33,297 nucleotides of DNA. Source: Candidatus Zhuqueibacterota bacterium. GTDB lineage: Bacteria > Zhuqueibacterota > Zhuqueibacteria > Oceanimicrobiales > Oceanimicrobiaceae. The DNA lies in NCBI GenBank assembly GCA_029262035.1, contig JAJDAE010000211.1, positions 1 through 33,297 on the forward strand, in the 5' to 3' direction. A program made the position numbers and the translations under genes. Positions 1 through 8,817 of this stretch are shown one piece after another; position 1 is the stretch's first letter; every line of letters begins with the position of its first letter. The notes under the pieces were generated by a model, which worked only from the letters and a program-made list of their open reading frames with translations, searched no databases and had not been told where the DNA came from.

Positions 1-109
1 AAGCTTCGGGATGATTTTTTTAAAAGTGCACTGAAATAAATGCATTGAATAATTATCTCGGTTGATGTATCTTACGTGTGTAGGATGTACAAAACAAACG
101 GAGAGTGAA

Positions 110-334
110 ATGAAGAATTTACAAAATCGAATCACAATAAATCCACAACAGTGTGGCGGTCGACCATGTATCCGAGGCATGCGGATCCGTGTATCGGATG
201 TGCTTGATCTTTATGCTCAAGGTTTAAATTCAGAACAAATTCTGGACGAACTCCCGGATCTTAAGAAAGAAGATTTGCAAGCTTCCCTTCAATATGCAAG
301 CCTAAGAATTAGCCATCCTGTCTTGGTCGCATGA
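110..334 (+). CDS. DUF433 antitoxin
   Basis: Small DUF433-family protein of 74 residues, the usual antitoxin partner of DUF5615 toxins. The family core is clear: a GGRPCIRG segment followed by RIRVSDVLDLYAQG and EQILDELPDL, a winged helix-turn-helix-like fold thought to bind the operon promoter. An upstream in-frame ATG exists at 62, but the start at 110 is preferred: GGAGAG at 100-105 lies just upstream, and the added 16 residues are unlike the family. The stop overlaps the next gene by four bases (ATGA at 331-334), so the two are translationally coupled. Inference: it neutralises the downstream PIN-like toxin and autoregulates the pair. Family assignment is confident; neutralisation is inferred from family knowledge. 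Confidence 0.9.
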   Translation: MKNLQNRITINPQQCGGRPCIRGMRIRVSDVLDLYAQGLNSEQILDELPDLKKEDLQASLQYASLRISHPVLVA

Positions 335-678
335 TTATTTGGATCGATGCTCATCTTTCACCTGCAATTGCCAAATGGATCAGCCAGGAGTTTGACTTCC
401 ATGCAATCGCAATCCGAGACTTAGGACTTCGAGATGCAGCAGATAGCGAGATTTTCGAGGCTGCCAGAAAGGAGTCAGCAGTTGTGATGACCAAAGACGC
501 CGATTCCCCGAAGTTATTGGAAAAGGTGGGAGCTCCACCAAAAGTCATTTGGCTTACCTGTGGTAACACTTCAAACATACACCTCATGGAAATCCTAAAA
601 CGAACCCTTCCGGAAGCAATAGACTTTCTAGATTCCGGGGAGATTCTTGTTGAGATTAGTGACAGGAAAATCAAGTAA
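331..678 (+). CDS. DUF5615 PIN-like toxin
   Basis: 115-residue DUF5615 protein, a small PIN-like (VapC/Mut7-C type) presumptive RNase toxin. Acidic residues placed as in PIN folds are visible: D6 in IWIDAHLSP, E40 in the ADSEIFEAA helix, and D56/D58 in VVMTKDAD. Length is normal for the family and no key acidic residue appears lost, so it is probably intact. It overlaps the DUF433 antitoxin by four bases, the classic arrangement of this toxin-antitoxin pair. The RNA target cannot be read from the sequence. No transposon is visible beside it, though these modules move horizontally between genomes. Confidence 0.88.
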   Translation: MIIWIDAHLSPAIAKWISQEFDFHAIAIRDLGLRDAADSEIFEAARKESAVVMTKDADSPKLLEKVGAPPKVIWLTCGNTSNIHLMEILKRTLPEAIDFLDSGEILVEISDRKIK

Positions 679-752
679 ATAATCGGTGTATTATTTCAAA
701 AACCTTATGCTCCAGTTTGCTCTACTATTTGTGAATTATCAAGAAAACTAAT

Positions 753-2063
753 ATGCACGTTTCTCTCAAAAAAATAGTTCTCACGCTTCTCCTCACAACA
801 AATAGCATCGCATATTCACAAACTAACTGGGAGGTTTTAACAAATGCCCCAGCTGTCAACGGGCGTTTTGATGACGTCATGTTTATTTCCCCGGAAACGG
901 GCTGGCTTATACATAGCCAGGGACGTGTTTACAAAACTACCGATGGCGGTCAAAGCTGGTCACTAATACACGTTGCATCTGGAGAACTTTTTAGGAGCAT
1001 TGTATTCGCTGACTCCTTACATGGCTGGATTGGCTCACTTGCAGGGCCTGACTTCCTGCTGCAAACCACAGACGGCGGCTCAAATTGGTCTGCGGTACCG
1101 AACACAAAAAATCTTGCCATAACCGGAATTTGTGGTTTCTTTGCCGCAAGCGATTCAGTAATATATGGCGTCGGCAGGTTTGACGGGAACCCGCATTTAA
1201 TTAAAACAGAAAACAAAGGCCAAAGCTGGACTTCAACCGACTTCAGCCGGTACGCCAGCACTTTGGTCGACTGCTTTTTTTTCAACCCTGATACCGGCTT
1301 TGTTGTAGGCGGTTCAAAAACAGGCGTTTTCCCTTCTACCCTGAATGCAGTAATACTTCAAACTTACGATGGTGGTTTGAATTGGATTGAACGCAAAGTA
1401 ACCGCAAGATCGGGCGAATGGTGCTGGAAAATATCATTTGCAAACCGTAACACCGGCTTCGTGAGTATCGAGACCAATGGGTTTCGCGGCCGCTCGCAAC
1501 ATATTTTAAAAACAGTCGATGGTGGATTAAACTGGAACGAGCTTTTAGTAGGCAGTAACTTTAGAATCCAGGGCATTGGTCTTGTGACGCCAAATCTTGG
1601 CTGGGTTGGCGGCCGTTCTCAGACATTCGAAACCACAGATGGCGGGGCGTCCTGGGACCTTACCTCTTTCGAGTGGCAAAACGTCAACCGCTTTCGCTTC
1701 TTTGGGGACACTGTGGGATATGCCATCGGCAAGAAAGTCTATAAATTTCAAAACACAAATAAGCCTACTTCTGTAATCAGTAAAACCGAAACTCCAAATG
1801 ATTTTCGTTTATTGCAAAACTACCCAAATCCATTCAACCCAACCACTACCATTGCTTTCCAATTAAAAAAGAAAAGCACGGTTTCACTTAAAGTTTTTAA
1901 TACCATTGGACAAACCGTAAAAACCCTTCTCAACAATTCAACACAAGAAGCGGGATACCATGAAGTTCAGTTCGATGGAGCAACTCTGCCAAGCGGAATC
2001 TACATCTACAAAATAGAAAGTGAAAATTTTACGGCGGTTCAAAAGATGCTTTTAATTAAATAA
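753..2063 (+). CDS. Secreted YCF48/BNR propeller, type IX sorting tail
   Basis: 436-residue exported protein. A signal peptide covers about residues 1-23, ending near AYSQ. Residues about 25-335 carry at least six BNR/YCF48 propeller repeats with the signature T-x-D-G-G-x-S/N-W (TTDGGQSW, TTDGGSNW, TENKGQSW, TYDGGLNW, TVDGGLNW, TTDGGASW). From about 350 the protein switches to the type IX C-terminal domain, with LLQNYPNPFNPTTTIAF, a FlgD-like strand series, SGIYIYKI and the tail KMLLIK. It should cross the inner membrane by Sec and the outer membrane by type IX secretion. Ligand or activity is unknown; such propellers serve as adhesins, enzyme scaffolds or glycan binders. No clear ribosome site is seen before the ATG. 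The next gene follows after 60 bases on the same strand. Confidence 0.88.
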   Translation: MHVSLKKIVLTLLLTTNSIAYSQTNWEVLTNAPAVNGRFDDVMFISPETGWLIHSQGRVYKTTDGGQSWSLIHVASGELFRSIVFADSLHGWIGSLAGPDFLLQTTDGGSNWSAVPNTKNLAITGICGFFAASDSVIYGVGRFDGNPHLIKTENKGQSWTSTDFSRYASTLVDCFFFNPDTGFVVGGSKTGVFPSTLNAVILQTYDGGLNWIERKVTARSGEWCWKISFANRNTGFVSIETNGFRGRSQHILKTVDGGLNWNELLVGSNFRIQGIGLVTPNLGWVGGRSQTFETTDGGASWDLTSFEWQNVNRFRFFGDTVGYAIGKKVYKFQNTNKPTSVISKTETPNDFRLLQNYPNPFNPTTTIAFQLKKKSTVSLKVFNTIGQTVKTLLNNSTQEAGYHEVQFDGATLPSGIYIYKIESENFTAVQKMLLIK

Positions 2064-2123
2064 ATTGCTATGTTCCTCCCAGCGATAAATCCCAAACCAT
2101 ACTCATTGACAGATGGATTCAAT

Positions 2124-3728
2124 ATGTACAAATTATTTATTTTTGTTATGCTTTTTTATGTTGGCTGCTCTGTAACTCCCCGCAGGATGTATGGAGAAAG
2201 CCAGCCACTTATTCGGGTTGGTATTATTGAAAATCGAAAAGAAGTTCATTTCCAAATAGAAGGAAAATTTAACTTTGTCGATGAAAGTGACCATGTTAAA
2301 GGAAGAAATATGGAAGGCGGCCACTGGCGGGTAGTTGTAACTAAAGAGCAGCCGGCTGAATTTGATTATGTCCTCTCAGTCGGAACGACCCGGAATTACC
2401 TCGATGCCAAATCGATCCAACAATCGATGAAAAAAAAGGGGTTAAAAACCACCATAAAAAAGAACAGTTTTCGAAATCGATTCTCTCTGCCATATCTTCA
2501 CAAAGCATCTTACCAGGTGTTACTGAAGAAAAAATTTGCTACAGAATCGGAAGCAGTTGAGCATAAAAAGTCAATTGCTGCCAAAACAAATACCGAGATA
2601 GTTAAACGCCCCATAGCCAACCCGAAAGGTATTTTAAATTTCAAAAATCTAGATACCGGCAAGAGGTTCAAAGCTTTCGGTAACATACATATCATAGGGC
2701 CAAAAATTGAAATCGCCAATATTGATGTAGGAACCGGCTTCCATTGGGAAAGAAGCGACCGTCGGTCCTACAGCGATAAAATAGAATTTGTTTTAGACCT
2801 GACCGGTGAGATTACTGTTATAAATGAATTGCCGCTGGAGTCGTATTTAAAGGGTGTTGTACCATCGGAAATGCCGGCAAGTTTTCCTTTAGAAGCTCTC
2901 AAAGCGCAGGCTGTAGCTGCCCGGGTGGAGGCCGTATCCAAAATAGGCCTACGCCACCCAATGAAGCCGTTTGATCTGTGCGACGATGTTCATTGCCAAG
3001 CTTTTAGCGGTACCTCCAAAGCGAATAAAAAAACCAGTGAAGCGGTAAAAAGCACTAGCGGTGTATTTATGGTTCACAGGGGAGATATAACAGAAGCATT
3101 CTATTCAGGTGTCTGCGGCGGGAACACGGAAAACAATGAAAATGCCTGGACGATGAATGCAAAACCATTTTTACGCGGTATCATGGATAGTAAAATCAAG
3201 CGTAACGTGATGCTGCACAAAAAACAAAATGTTATAAATTGGATAAATACCAAACCGGAAGTTTACTGCAACCCGTTTTTCCGGAAGTCCCCAAGAGCAA
3301 TTAATTATGCAAAAAGATATTTCCGCTGGAAAGAAGTATATAGCAGGGTCGAATTGGAAGAAATTATAAAGAAAAAAACAAAGGAAAAATTTGGAGAGCT
3401 CAAAGATTTACGGCCTCTAACACGCGGGGTTTCGGGCAGGATTACAGCGCTTGAAATTGTGGGCACAAAAAAAACTTTTGCCATTACCAAAGAACTCAAT
3501 ATTCGTCAAACGCTTTCTAATAAGACTTTGTACAGCGCTTGTTTTTATGTGAAAAAAGAAAAAAAAGGTAAGGGGCTCCCTGATAAATTCATACTACACG
3601 GCGCCGGTTGGGGACACGGTGTCGGGATGTGCCAGGTTGGCGCTGCGGTTATGGCCCACAGGGATAAACGATTTAATGAAATTCTCCAGCACTATTACAA
3701 AGGCGTCAAAATAAAAAAGCTTTATTGA
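2124..3728 (+). CDS. SpoIID/LytB-domain lipoprotein
   Basis: 534-residue lipoprotein of the SpoIID/LytB (amidase enhancer) family, which in Bacillus acts as a lytic transglycosylase on peptide-stripped peptidoglycan. An upstream in-frame ATG at 2070 exists, but starting at 2124 gives a clean lipoprotein signal, with a hydrophobic stretch ending FYVGC. Residues about 75-160 contain a sporulation-related (SPOR-like) pattern (YQVLLKKKFATESEAVEHK). The SpoIID core follows: LPLESYLKGVVPSEMP with the conserved Glu, EALKAQAVAARVEA, SGVCGGNTENNENAW, and near the end the hallmark HGAGWGHGVGMCQ. All core motifs are intact. In a non-sporulating Gram-negative this likely means cell-wall remodelling in the periplasm. 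It follows the BNR gene closely, but functional linkage is not evident. Confidence 0.88.
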   Translation: MYKLFIFVMLFYVGCSVTPRRMYGESQPLIRVGIIENRKEVHFQIEGKFNFVDESDHVKGRNMEGGHWRVVVTKEQPAEFDYVLSVGTTRNYLDAKSIQQSMKKKGLKTTIKKNSFRNRFSLPYLHKASYQVLLKKKFATESEAVEHKKSIAAKTNTEIVKRPIANPKGILNFKNLDTGKRFKAFGNIHIIGPKIEIANIDVGTGFHWERSDRRSYSDKIEFVLDLTGEITVINELPLESYLKGVVPSEMPASFPLEALKAQAVAARVEAVSKIGLRHPMKPFDLCDDVHCQAFSGTSKANKKTSEAVKSTSGVFMVHRGDITEAFYSGVCGGNTENNENAWTMNAKPFLRGIMDSKIKRNVMLHKKQNVINWINTKPEVYCNPFFRKSPRAINYAKRYFRWKEVYSRVELEEIIKKKTKEKFGELKDLRPLTRGVSGRITALEIVGTKKTFAITKELNIRQTLSNKTLYSACFYVKKEKKGKGLPDKFILHGAGWGHGVGMCQVGAAVMAHRDKRFNEILQHYYKGVKIKKLY

Positions 3729-3841
3729 CGCGCTCAATATTTATCAATTTCATACGATATTTACAATAGCACAGTTTTACAAATACTTACATTAGAGGCA
3801 TCGTAGAAGCAGCTAACAAGCAGAATTAACCAATTTTTCCC

Positions 3842-3870
3842 TTGACTTGGAAGGTTAATTTCTATATTTT
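3842..3870 (+). promoter_or_regulatory. Promoter of the DUF151 nuclease gene, inside an inverted repeat
   Basis: TTGACT at 3842-3847 and TATTTT at 3865-3870 (17-base spacer) form a sigma-70-like promoter about 75 bases before the chosen start at 3947. A perfect 8-base inverted repeat, AATTAACC at 3824-3831 and GGTTAATT at 3853-3860, brackets the -35 box and could be an operator. The TTG in the -35 box would be read as a start codon by a longest-frame rule, which is why that start is rejected. The call rests on pattern only. Confidence 0.45.
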
Positions 3871-3946
3871 ATTCGCAGTTAAGGACGTAAGAAATTGGCT
3901 GGCACGATGTTGGCAGAAGTCCAAAAGATTTGGAGAATTTGAAAAA

Positions 3947-4507
3947 ATGTTGATTGCCGTAAGAGTAGACCGGGTTACATTGGATGCCCATACCAACAGA
4001 TTTGTTGTTATTCTGAAAGACGATGTCAACAATCGCTGGCTCCCGATTGTCGTTGGCAACACCGAAGCTCAGGCAATTGCCCTACAATTAGAGAACGTAT
4101 CTCCGCCCCGTCCGCTTACTCACGACCTCATTAAAAATCTTCTCGAATCTATCGAAGCAAAAATTTCCCGCGTGGTGGTGAATGATTTACGCGAAAACAC
4201 CTATTACGCGCTGATCAACCTAAAACTAAATGGCACCGACTCTGAAATTGACGCTCGCCCCAGTGATGCAATCGCATTGGCACTTAGAATGCATGCACCT
4301 ATCTTTATTTCGCAGGATGTCATGGATAAAGCCTCGGTAACTGAAAAAGAATCAGAAGGTACCTCTGGTAGTGAAATAACAACGTCGGGTCCTCTCAACA
4401 ATCTCGAAAAATTAGAAGTTGATATGGAGAAAGCTATCACCGATGAGCGCTATGAAGACGCCGCCCGTTTACGCGACGAAATAAAAGAGATGAAAAAGAA
4501 AAGTTAG
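3947..4507 (+). CDS. Bifunctional nuclease (DUF151) with UVR motif
   Basis: 186-residue bifunctional nuclease-family protein. The DUF151/BFN core spans roughly residues 1-130, with VDRVTLDAHTNRFVVILKD, LPIVVGNTEAQAIAL and the strongly conserved IDARPSDAIALALR. A linker and a C-terminal UvrB/UvrC-type helical hairpin (LEKLEVDMEKAITDERYEDA, ending in KEMKKK) occupy about 145-186; this fusion is common in FCB bacteria and relatives. BFN proteins are reported to cleave DNA and RNA, and the UVR hairpin may mediate docking to a repair or Clp-type partner. Start 3947 is chosen because GGAG lies at 3932-3935 and the family begins here; upstream in-frame codons overlap the promoter. It is a single-gene unit ending at a strong terminator. 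Confidence 0.9.
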   Translation: MLIAVRVDRVTLDAHTNRFVVILKDDVNNRWLPIVVGNTEAQAIALQLENVSPPRPLTHDLIKNLLESIEAKISRVVVNDLRENTYYALINLKLNGTDSEIDARPSDAIALALRMHAPIFISQDVMDKASVTEKESEGTSGSEITTSGPLNNLEKLEVDMEKAITDERYEDAARLRDEIKEMKKKS

Positions 4508-4530
4508 ATTTACTTAAAACCAAACTTTAA

Positions 4531-4566
4531 AAGCGCGATTGATTTATTTCAGTCGTGCTTTTTTTA
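4531..4566 (+). terminator. Rho-independent terminator after DUF151 gene
   Basis: A 12-base-pair stem (AAGCGCGATTGA at 4531-4542 with TCAGTCGTGCTT at 4549-4560, two G-U pairs) closes a six-base loop and runs straight into seven T residues. It lies 23 bases after the nuclease stop, and isolates that gene from RNase R downstream. Confidence 0.9.
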
Positions 4567-4763
4567 CTTATTTCCGCCTTATTTAACCAACTGAACAAAA
4601 AAAGTCACCCCCGGCATTCTAAATCATTTTCATTTACAAAGATTCTTTTAATTCCTACATTGTCGCCAATTAAATCAAGATATTAGAAAGCTAAATTAAG
4701 CCCCAGCCATAGCGGGCGTTATTGCATACAAATTATTCATTAAAACAGGCTTCTCACAAAAAA

Positions 4764-6899
4764 ATGGCCAAAGACAAATCAATTTTAGGGAAAGTAAAAA
4801 GACTTCTGGCAAGTCAGCCCAACCGTACATTTAAGCCAAAGGAAATGGCGCGAACGATCGGTGTAAGTAAGGCCGGTTATTTGCGTTTCACGAATTTGCT
4901 TAAAAAGGCCGTGCAAGAAGGTCAAATTGCCAAACACAAAGGTAACAACTTTGGCATGATAAAAAAAGCAGCGCTCATCGAAGGCGAGTTACACGTAAAA
5001 ACCCAGGGTTACGGATTTTTGATAACTGAGGAAGGCAGCGAGGATGTTTTCATCAGTCAGAAGAATATGGGCATTGCGTTGCACAAAGATATTGTAAAAG
5101 TACAGTTGTACGCCAAATCCCAATCCAGCGGTCGTAGCCGCGAAGGCCGGGTTATTGAAATAATTAAACGGTCTCGAAGCAATATTGTTGGCACTTATAC
5201 CAAAAGCAAAAACTATGGTTTTGTTGTGCCGGACAACATGAAAATCACACGCGATCTTTTCATACCAAGCAAGGCTCAAAAGAAAGCAAAATCCGGACAA
5301 AAAGTCGTTGCTCAAATTGTTTTCTGGGAAGATGAACGTACCAATCCTGAAGGTGAAATCATGGAAGTACTGGGATTCCCGGATGACCCGGGCGTCGATG
5401 TGATTTCTCTGGTTAAAGATTTTGACCTGCCAACGGACTTTCCGGCAGCGATTGAAAATGAAGCTGCAAAAATCCCCGAAACTATTCCAAATGGGGAAAT
5501 AAAACGACGCCTGGATTTACGCAAAGAAGTTTGTTTTACCATCGACCCGGTAGATGCAAAAGATTTTGATGATGCTATTTCCATTAAAAAGTTGGGGCTC
5601 GCCGGGCGTAAGGGTTACGAATTGAGCGTGCACATCGCAGATGTAAGTCATTTTGTGCAGCCTAAAACTAAACTCGACAAAGAGGCGTTCAGTCGGGCGA
5701 CTTCAATTTATCTGGTGGATAGAGTTATCCCGATGCTGCCGGAAAAAATCAGCAATAAAATTTGCTCCCTTCGGCCACACGAAGATCGTCTTACATTTAG
5801 CTGCATTATGGAAATCAATAAATCCGGAGAAGTGGTAAAATATAGAATTGAAGAAACGGTGATAAATAGTAAGCGGCGATTTACTTACGAGGAAGTACAG
5901 AGCGCTATCGACAAATCCGACAAGTCTGTGGACTTCTACCCCGAAATCAAAATGATGCACGAACTGAGCAAAACTCTAACAAAGAAAAGAGCTAAAAAGG
6001 GAAGTTTGGATTTTAATATTCCTGAAGTAAGAGTTGAGTTAGATGCTAAAGGTGAGCCAATAGCTATAAATAAACGCGAACGGGCTGATAGTAACCGGCT
6101 GGTTGAAGAGTTTATGCTGTTGGCGAACCAGACCGTAACTGAGTATGTTGTAGGAATGGCCGACCGGGAAAAACGAACACCACCATTTATTTACCGCATT
6201 CATGATGAACCTGACCAGACCAAAATTGAAGATTTTAGAAAATTTGTAAAAGCGCTGGGTTATCCACTTGACCCAAACAAAAAAATTACAACCAAAATCT
6301 TTGGTGAATATTTAAAAAGTCTGACTGATAAACCCGAACAGGGCTTAATTGAAGGGCTGATGCTGCGGTCGATGATGAAAGCAAAATATTCCACGGATAA
6401 TGTTGGTCATTTTGGACTCGCTTTTAAAAACTATACTCATTTCACTTCTCCGATACGCCGCTACCCCGATCTGGAAGTACACAGAACTTTGAAAAAATAC
6501 AAGAAACCGTTTGATTTTCAATTTTATCAAAATCAAAAAAGTCACCTGGACACTATCTCAAAAAAATCTTCAGAACAGGAGTTGGTGGCGCTGGAGGCGG
6601 AACGGGAATCTATAAAATTAAAGAAAGTTGAGTACATGCAACGCCACCTCGGCGAGGAATTTGACGCCGTTATTTCAGGTGTAGTCGCGTTTGGGATTTT
6701 TGCTGAAATTACAGATATTCTGGTGGAAGGGCTGATTCATATTTCTGATCTGGATGATGATTATTATTCTCATGATGAGAAAAAATACCAGTTAATCGGA
6801 GAAAGAAACAATCGCACTTATCGGCTTGGCGATCCGATTAAAGTAAAAGTGGTCAGGGTTGACGTAGCAGAAAGAGTTATCGATTTTTTGTTAGCATAA
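4764..6899 (+). CDS. rnr: Ribonuclease R
   Basis: 711-residue RNase R, a processive 3'-5' exoribonuclease that degrades structured RNA. Domain order is standard: an N-terminal winged helix (about 10-70, FKPKEMARTIGVSKAGY), two cold-shock/OB domains (about 70-230, GYGFLITEEGSEDVFIS and YGFVVPDNMKITRDLFIP), the RNB catalytic domain (about 255-590) and a C-terminal S1 domain (about 620-711, GVVAFGIFAEI and VEGLIHISDL). The metal-binding aspartates D261, D267, D269 and D270 have exactly the spacing known in E. coli RNase II. HIADVSHFV and FTSPIRRYPDL are also present. The ATG at 4764 is preferred over the TTG at 4722 because it matches the usual family N-terminus, although the Shine-Dalgarno is weak. 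The basic tail seen in E. coli RNase R is absent. Confidence 0.96.
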   Translation: MAKDKSILGKVKRLLASQPNRTFKPKEMARTIGVSKAGYLRFTNLLKKAVQEGQIAKHKGNNFGMIKKAALIEGELHVKTQGYGFLITEEGSEDVFISQKNMGIALHKDIVKVQLYAKSQSSGRSREGRVIEIIKRSRSNIVGTYTKSKNYGFVVPDNMKITRDLFIPSKAQKKAKSGQKVVAQIVFWEDERTNPEGEIMEVLGFPDDPGVDVISLVKDFDLPTDFPAAIENEAAKIPETIPNGEIKRRLDLRKEVCFTIDPVDAKDFDDAISIKKLGLAGRKGYELSVHIADVSHFVQPKTKLDKEAFSRATSIYLVDRVIPMLPEKISNKICSLRPHEDRLTFSCIMEINKSGEVVKYRIEETVINSKRRFTYEEVQSAIDKSDKSVDFYPEIKMMHELSKTLTKKRAKKGSLDFNIPEVRVELDAKGEPIAINKRERADSNRLVEEFMLLANQTVTEYVVGMADREKRTPPFIYRIHDEPDQTKIEDFRKFVKALGYPLDPNKKITTKIFGEYLKSLTDKPEQGLIEGLMLRSMMKAKYSTDNVGHFGLAFKNYTHFTSPIRRYPDLEVHRTLKKYKKPFDFQFYQNQKSHLDTISKKSSEQELVALEAERESIKLKKVEYMQRHLGEEFDAVISGVVAFGIFAEITDILVEGLIHISDLDDDYYSHDEKKYQLIGERNNRTYRLGDPIKVKVVRVDVAERVIDFLLA

Positions 6900-7140
6900 T
6901 TTTTTTTTACCAGCTATATGATCTACTTTTTTATCAAAACTAATTTTTGTACATTTAAACTTGTTTGAAACTATTTTGAGGGAAAAGCTAACATAGCGTG
7001 TTTATATGTTAAAGAAATGCATCGAAGTTACAGATGTACTATTAAATATACTCTGTTAAACAAAACCATTTGAAACCTTAGTGAAATATCCACCGTAATA
7101 AGTACCTGAATTTTTTGATAGGTTGAATAGGAGATAGAAA

Positions 7141-7905
7141 ATGTTTGGGAATAATAAAGGAGCGTTTTCGCAGTTTGTTGTAGAAAAGAAGGGTGAGAGC
7201 GTCCTGAACGAGTCAACGCGTAAATTTTTTACCGCTCACACTGCGAGCCAAAAGCTGGTAGTTGGCAAGGTACCCACGGTGAGCTTGAAGCATAGTTATT
7301 ACATAAATATTGAGCGCGGCTTTATGGCATCCCTTTTCCTGCTTATTATGCTCACTCAGTTGTCCAGAGCATTTTCTGTAACCGTAGAAACCGCAAAACA
7401 AGTTGACCTTCAAATTGAAGTTGCAGATATCCCGCCAACTGAACAATTTCACAGGCCACCGCCGCCGCCACGACCCAGCATTCCAGTGCCATCGGAATCT
7501 CAGGATATCCCTGACGATTTAACAATTGCTTCCACTGAGATTGATCTTTCAGATATTCCCCCACCTCCTGCTCCCCCCGGAGATGATGATTTGGACATTT
7601 TTATTGCTTATGACGAGGCCCCGGAGATCAAAGGTGGAATGAAGGCACTTTTAAAACACTTACGCTACCCAAGAGTAGCACAAAGTGCCGGCATGGAAGG
7701 AATTGTCTTTCTAAAAGTTCTTGTAGGAACATCGGGAAAAACAGAAAGGGCAGAAGTAATAAAAGCAAAACCCGCCAACATGGGTTTTGAAGAATCCGCT
7801 CTTGATGCGATTAAAAAAATTTCATGGAAACCCGCTAAACAAAGAGAAAAAGATATCAGAGTCTGGGTTTCAATTCCAGTTCAATTTAAATTAATTAGCT
7901 CGTAA
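7141..7905 (+). CDS. TonB-like energy transducer
   Basis: 254-residue TonB-family protein. About 60 N-terminal residues precede the single membrane anchor (about 61-80, GFMASLFLLIMLTQLSRAF), longer than the short cytoplasmic tail of classical TonB. A proline-rich periplasmic span follows (PPPPPRPSIPVPSES, then DIPPPPAPPGDDD), and the TonB C-terminal fold occupies about 160-254 (EIKGGMKALLKHLRYP, GMEGIVFLKVLVG, FEESALDAIKKISWKP). TonB couples the proton-motive force to outer-membrane receptors together with ExbB/ExbD; neither partner gene nor any receptor is in the window. The start is well supported by AGGAGA at 7129-7134. The stop is one base from that of the convergent gene. Confidence 0.88.
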   Translation: MFGNNKGAFSQFVVEKKGESVLNESTRKFFTAHTASQKLVVGKVPTVSLKHSYYINIERGFMASLFLLIMLTQLSRAFSVTVETAKQVDLQIEVADIPPTEQFHRPPPPPRPSIPVPSESQDIPDDLTIASTEIDLSDIPPPPAPPGDDDLDIFIAYDEAPEIKGGMKALLKHLRYPRVAQSAGMEGIVFLKVLVGTSGKTERAEVIKAKPANMGFEESALDAIKKISWKPAKQREKDIRVWVSIPVQFKLISS

Positions 7906-7906
7906 T

Positions 7907-8776
7907 TTACTGACCCACAGTTGGATTTGCCGGTGGAGCGGGCGGTGCTGAAAGGCCGTGCGATCCACCGTCATCTCCGCCGCTAACTGCAATAACTGTA
8001 GCAACAGTCCCACCAAGTACGCCACCTCCCACAGCCATCATCCAGACCGGTACAAAAAAACCTTGTGTTTTCCACTTTTGAGACATTTCTAATTTTTCGA
8101 ACCATTCGTTTAAAATGGGTTTTACTACATCAGTTTTTACACCTGAAACCAAAGGAATTGCAGATGTATTAATTGCTTCATCACCTGTAATAATTGCCAG
8201 CATACTGCCGTTTTTATCCACAATTGGGGTACCGCCATAGCCGGAATTTTGGTTAACCCCCATAATCAAATTGATATCATCGAGATTGTTTAGCTCGCTG
8301 GGAATTGGAATCCAATCGCCATCATCTGTGTGGGAAATTATGGTGAGAATATCGCCAATCTCAACTTTATTAGGCTCAGCTATTTTAATAACGACCTGGT
8401 CTTCAGGGAAATCTTTTATTGCAAGAACCGCCAGGTCAAGATCAAAATCTATATATTGTTCAACCACTTGCCCAAGTAATGCATCTGAATAATTTTTGAG
8501 AATTACAGCTACTTTATCACGCCCGGCAACCATGCTATAAGTGGTTAAAATGAAACCGACATTATCCTTGTGCACGCCAATTATAACCCCTCCGCCAATA
8601 CGCTTCCCGCCATCAGCAACAATTTTTACAATTGCAGGGGAAATACGATCATAACCTTCCTGGGAAAGTACCTGTTCAAACGGCTTTACTTCAATTTCTT
8701 CTGTCTCTTGGGCAAACAAATTGACATTAAACGCCAAACCCAATATTAAAGTAATTACTGACAATCTTATATTCAT
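7907..8776 (-). CDS. Degenerate HtrA-like (trypsin-fold) secreted protein
   Basis: 289-residue protein with a Sec signal peptide (about 1-23, ending LFAQ) and a trypsin-like domain resembling HtrA/DegP (GGGVIIG, GFILTTYSMV, DLDLAVLAI, TPIVD). Compared with the HtrA pattern T-N-x-H-V-V, the catalytic His position reads Ser81 (TTYSMV). The Asp is kept (D114). The nucleophile motif GNSGGP is distorted to NSGYGGTP, so Gly181 sits at the Ser position unless Ser178 takes over through a three-residue insertion. Proteolysis is therefore unlikely. A glycine-rich hydrophobic segment (about 243-266) could anchor it in the membrane, followed by a Gly/Asp/Pro-rich tail. GGAGTAA precedes the ATG. It lies 41 bases downstream of the large CTD gene and may be cotranscribed with it. 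No PDZ domain is present. Confidence 0.72.
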   Translation of the reverse strand: MNIRLSVITLILGLAFNVNLFAQETEEIEVKPFEQVLSQEGYDRISPAIVKIVADGGKRIGGGVIIGVHKDNVGFILTTYSMVAGRDKVAVILKNYSDALLGQVVEQYIDFDLDLAVLAIKDFPEDQVVIKIAEPNKVEIGDILTIISHTDDGDWIPIPSELNNLDDINLIMGVNQNSGYGGTPIVDKNGSMLAIITGDEAINTSAIPLVSGVKTDVVKPILNEWFEKLEMSQKWKTQGFFVPVWMMAVGGGVLGGTVATVIAVSGGDDGGSHGLSAPPAPPANPTVGQ

Positions 8777-8817
8777 TGTTTACTCCGTGTTAAATATTTG
8801 AAAATTTGATACAAATC

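Noticed and set aside
3842-3946. Longer DUF151 protein starting at TTG 3842
   Set aside because: That TTG lies in a likely -35 box; the family N-terminus and a GGAG site fit the ATG at 3947.
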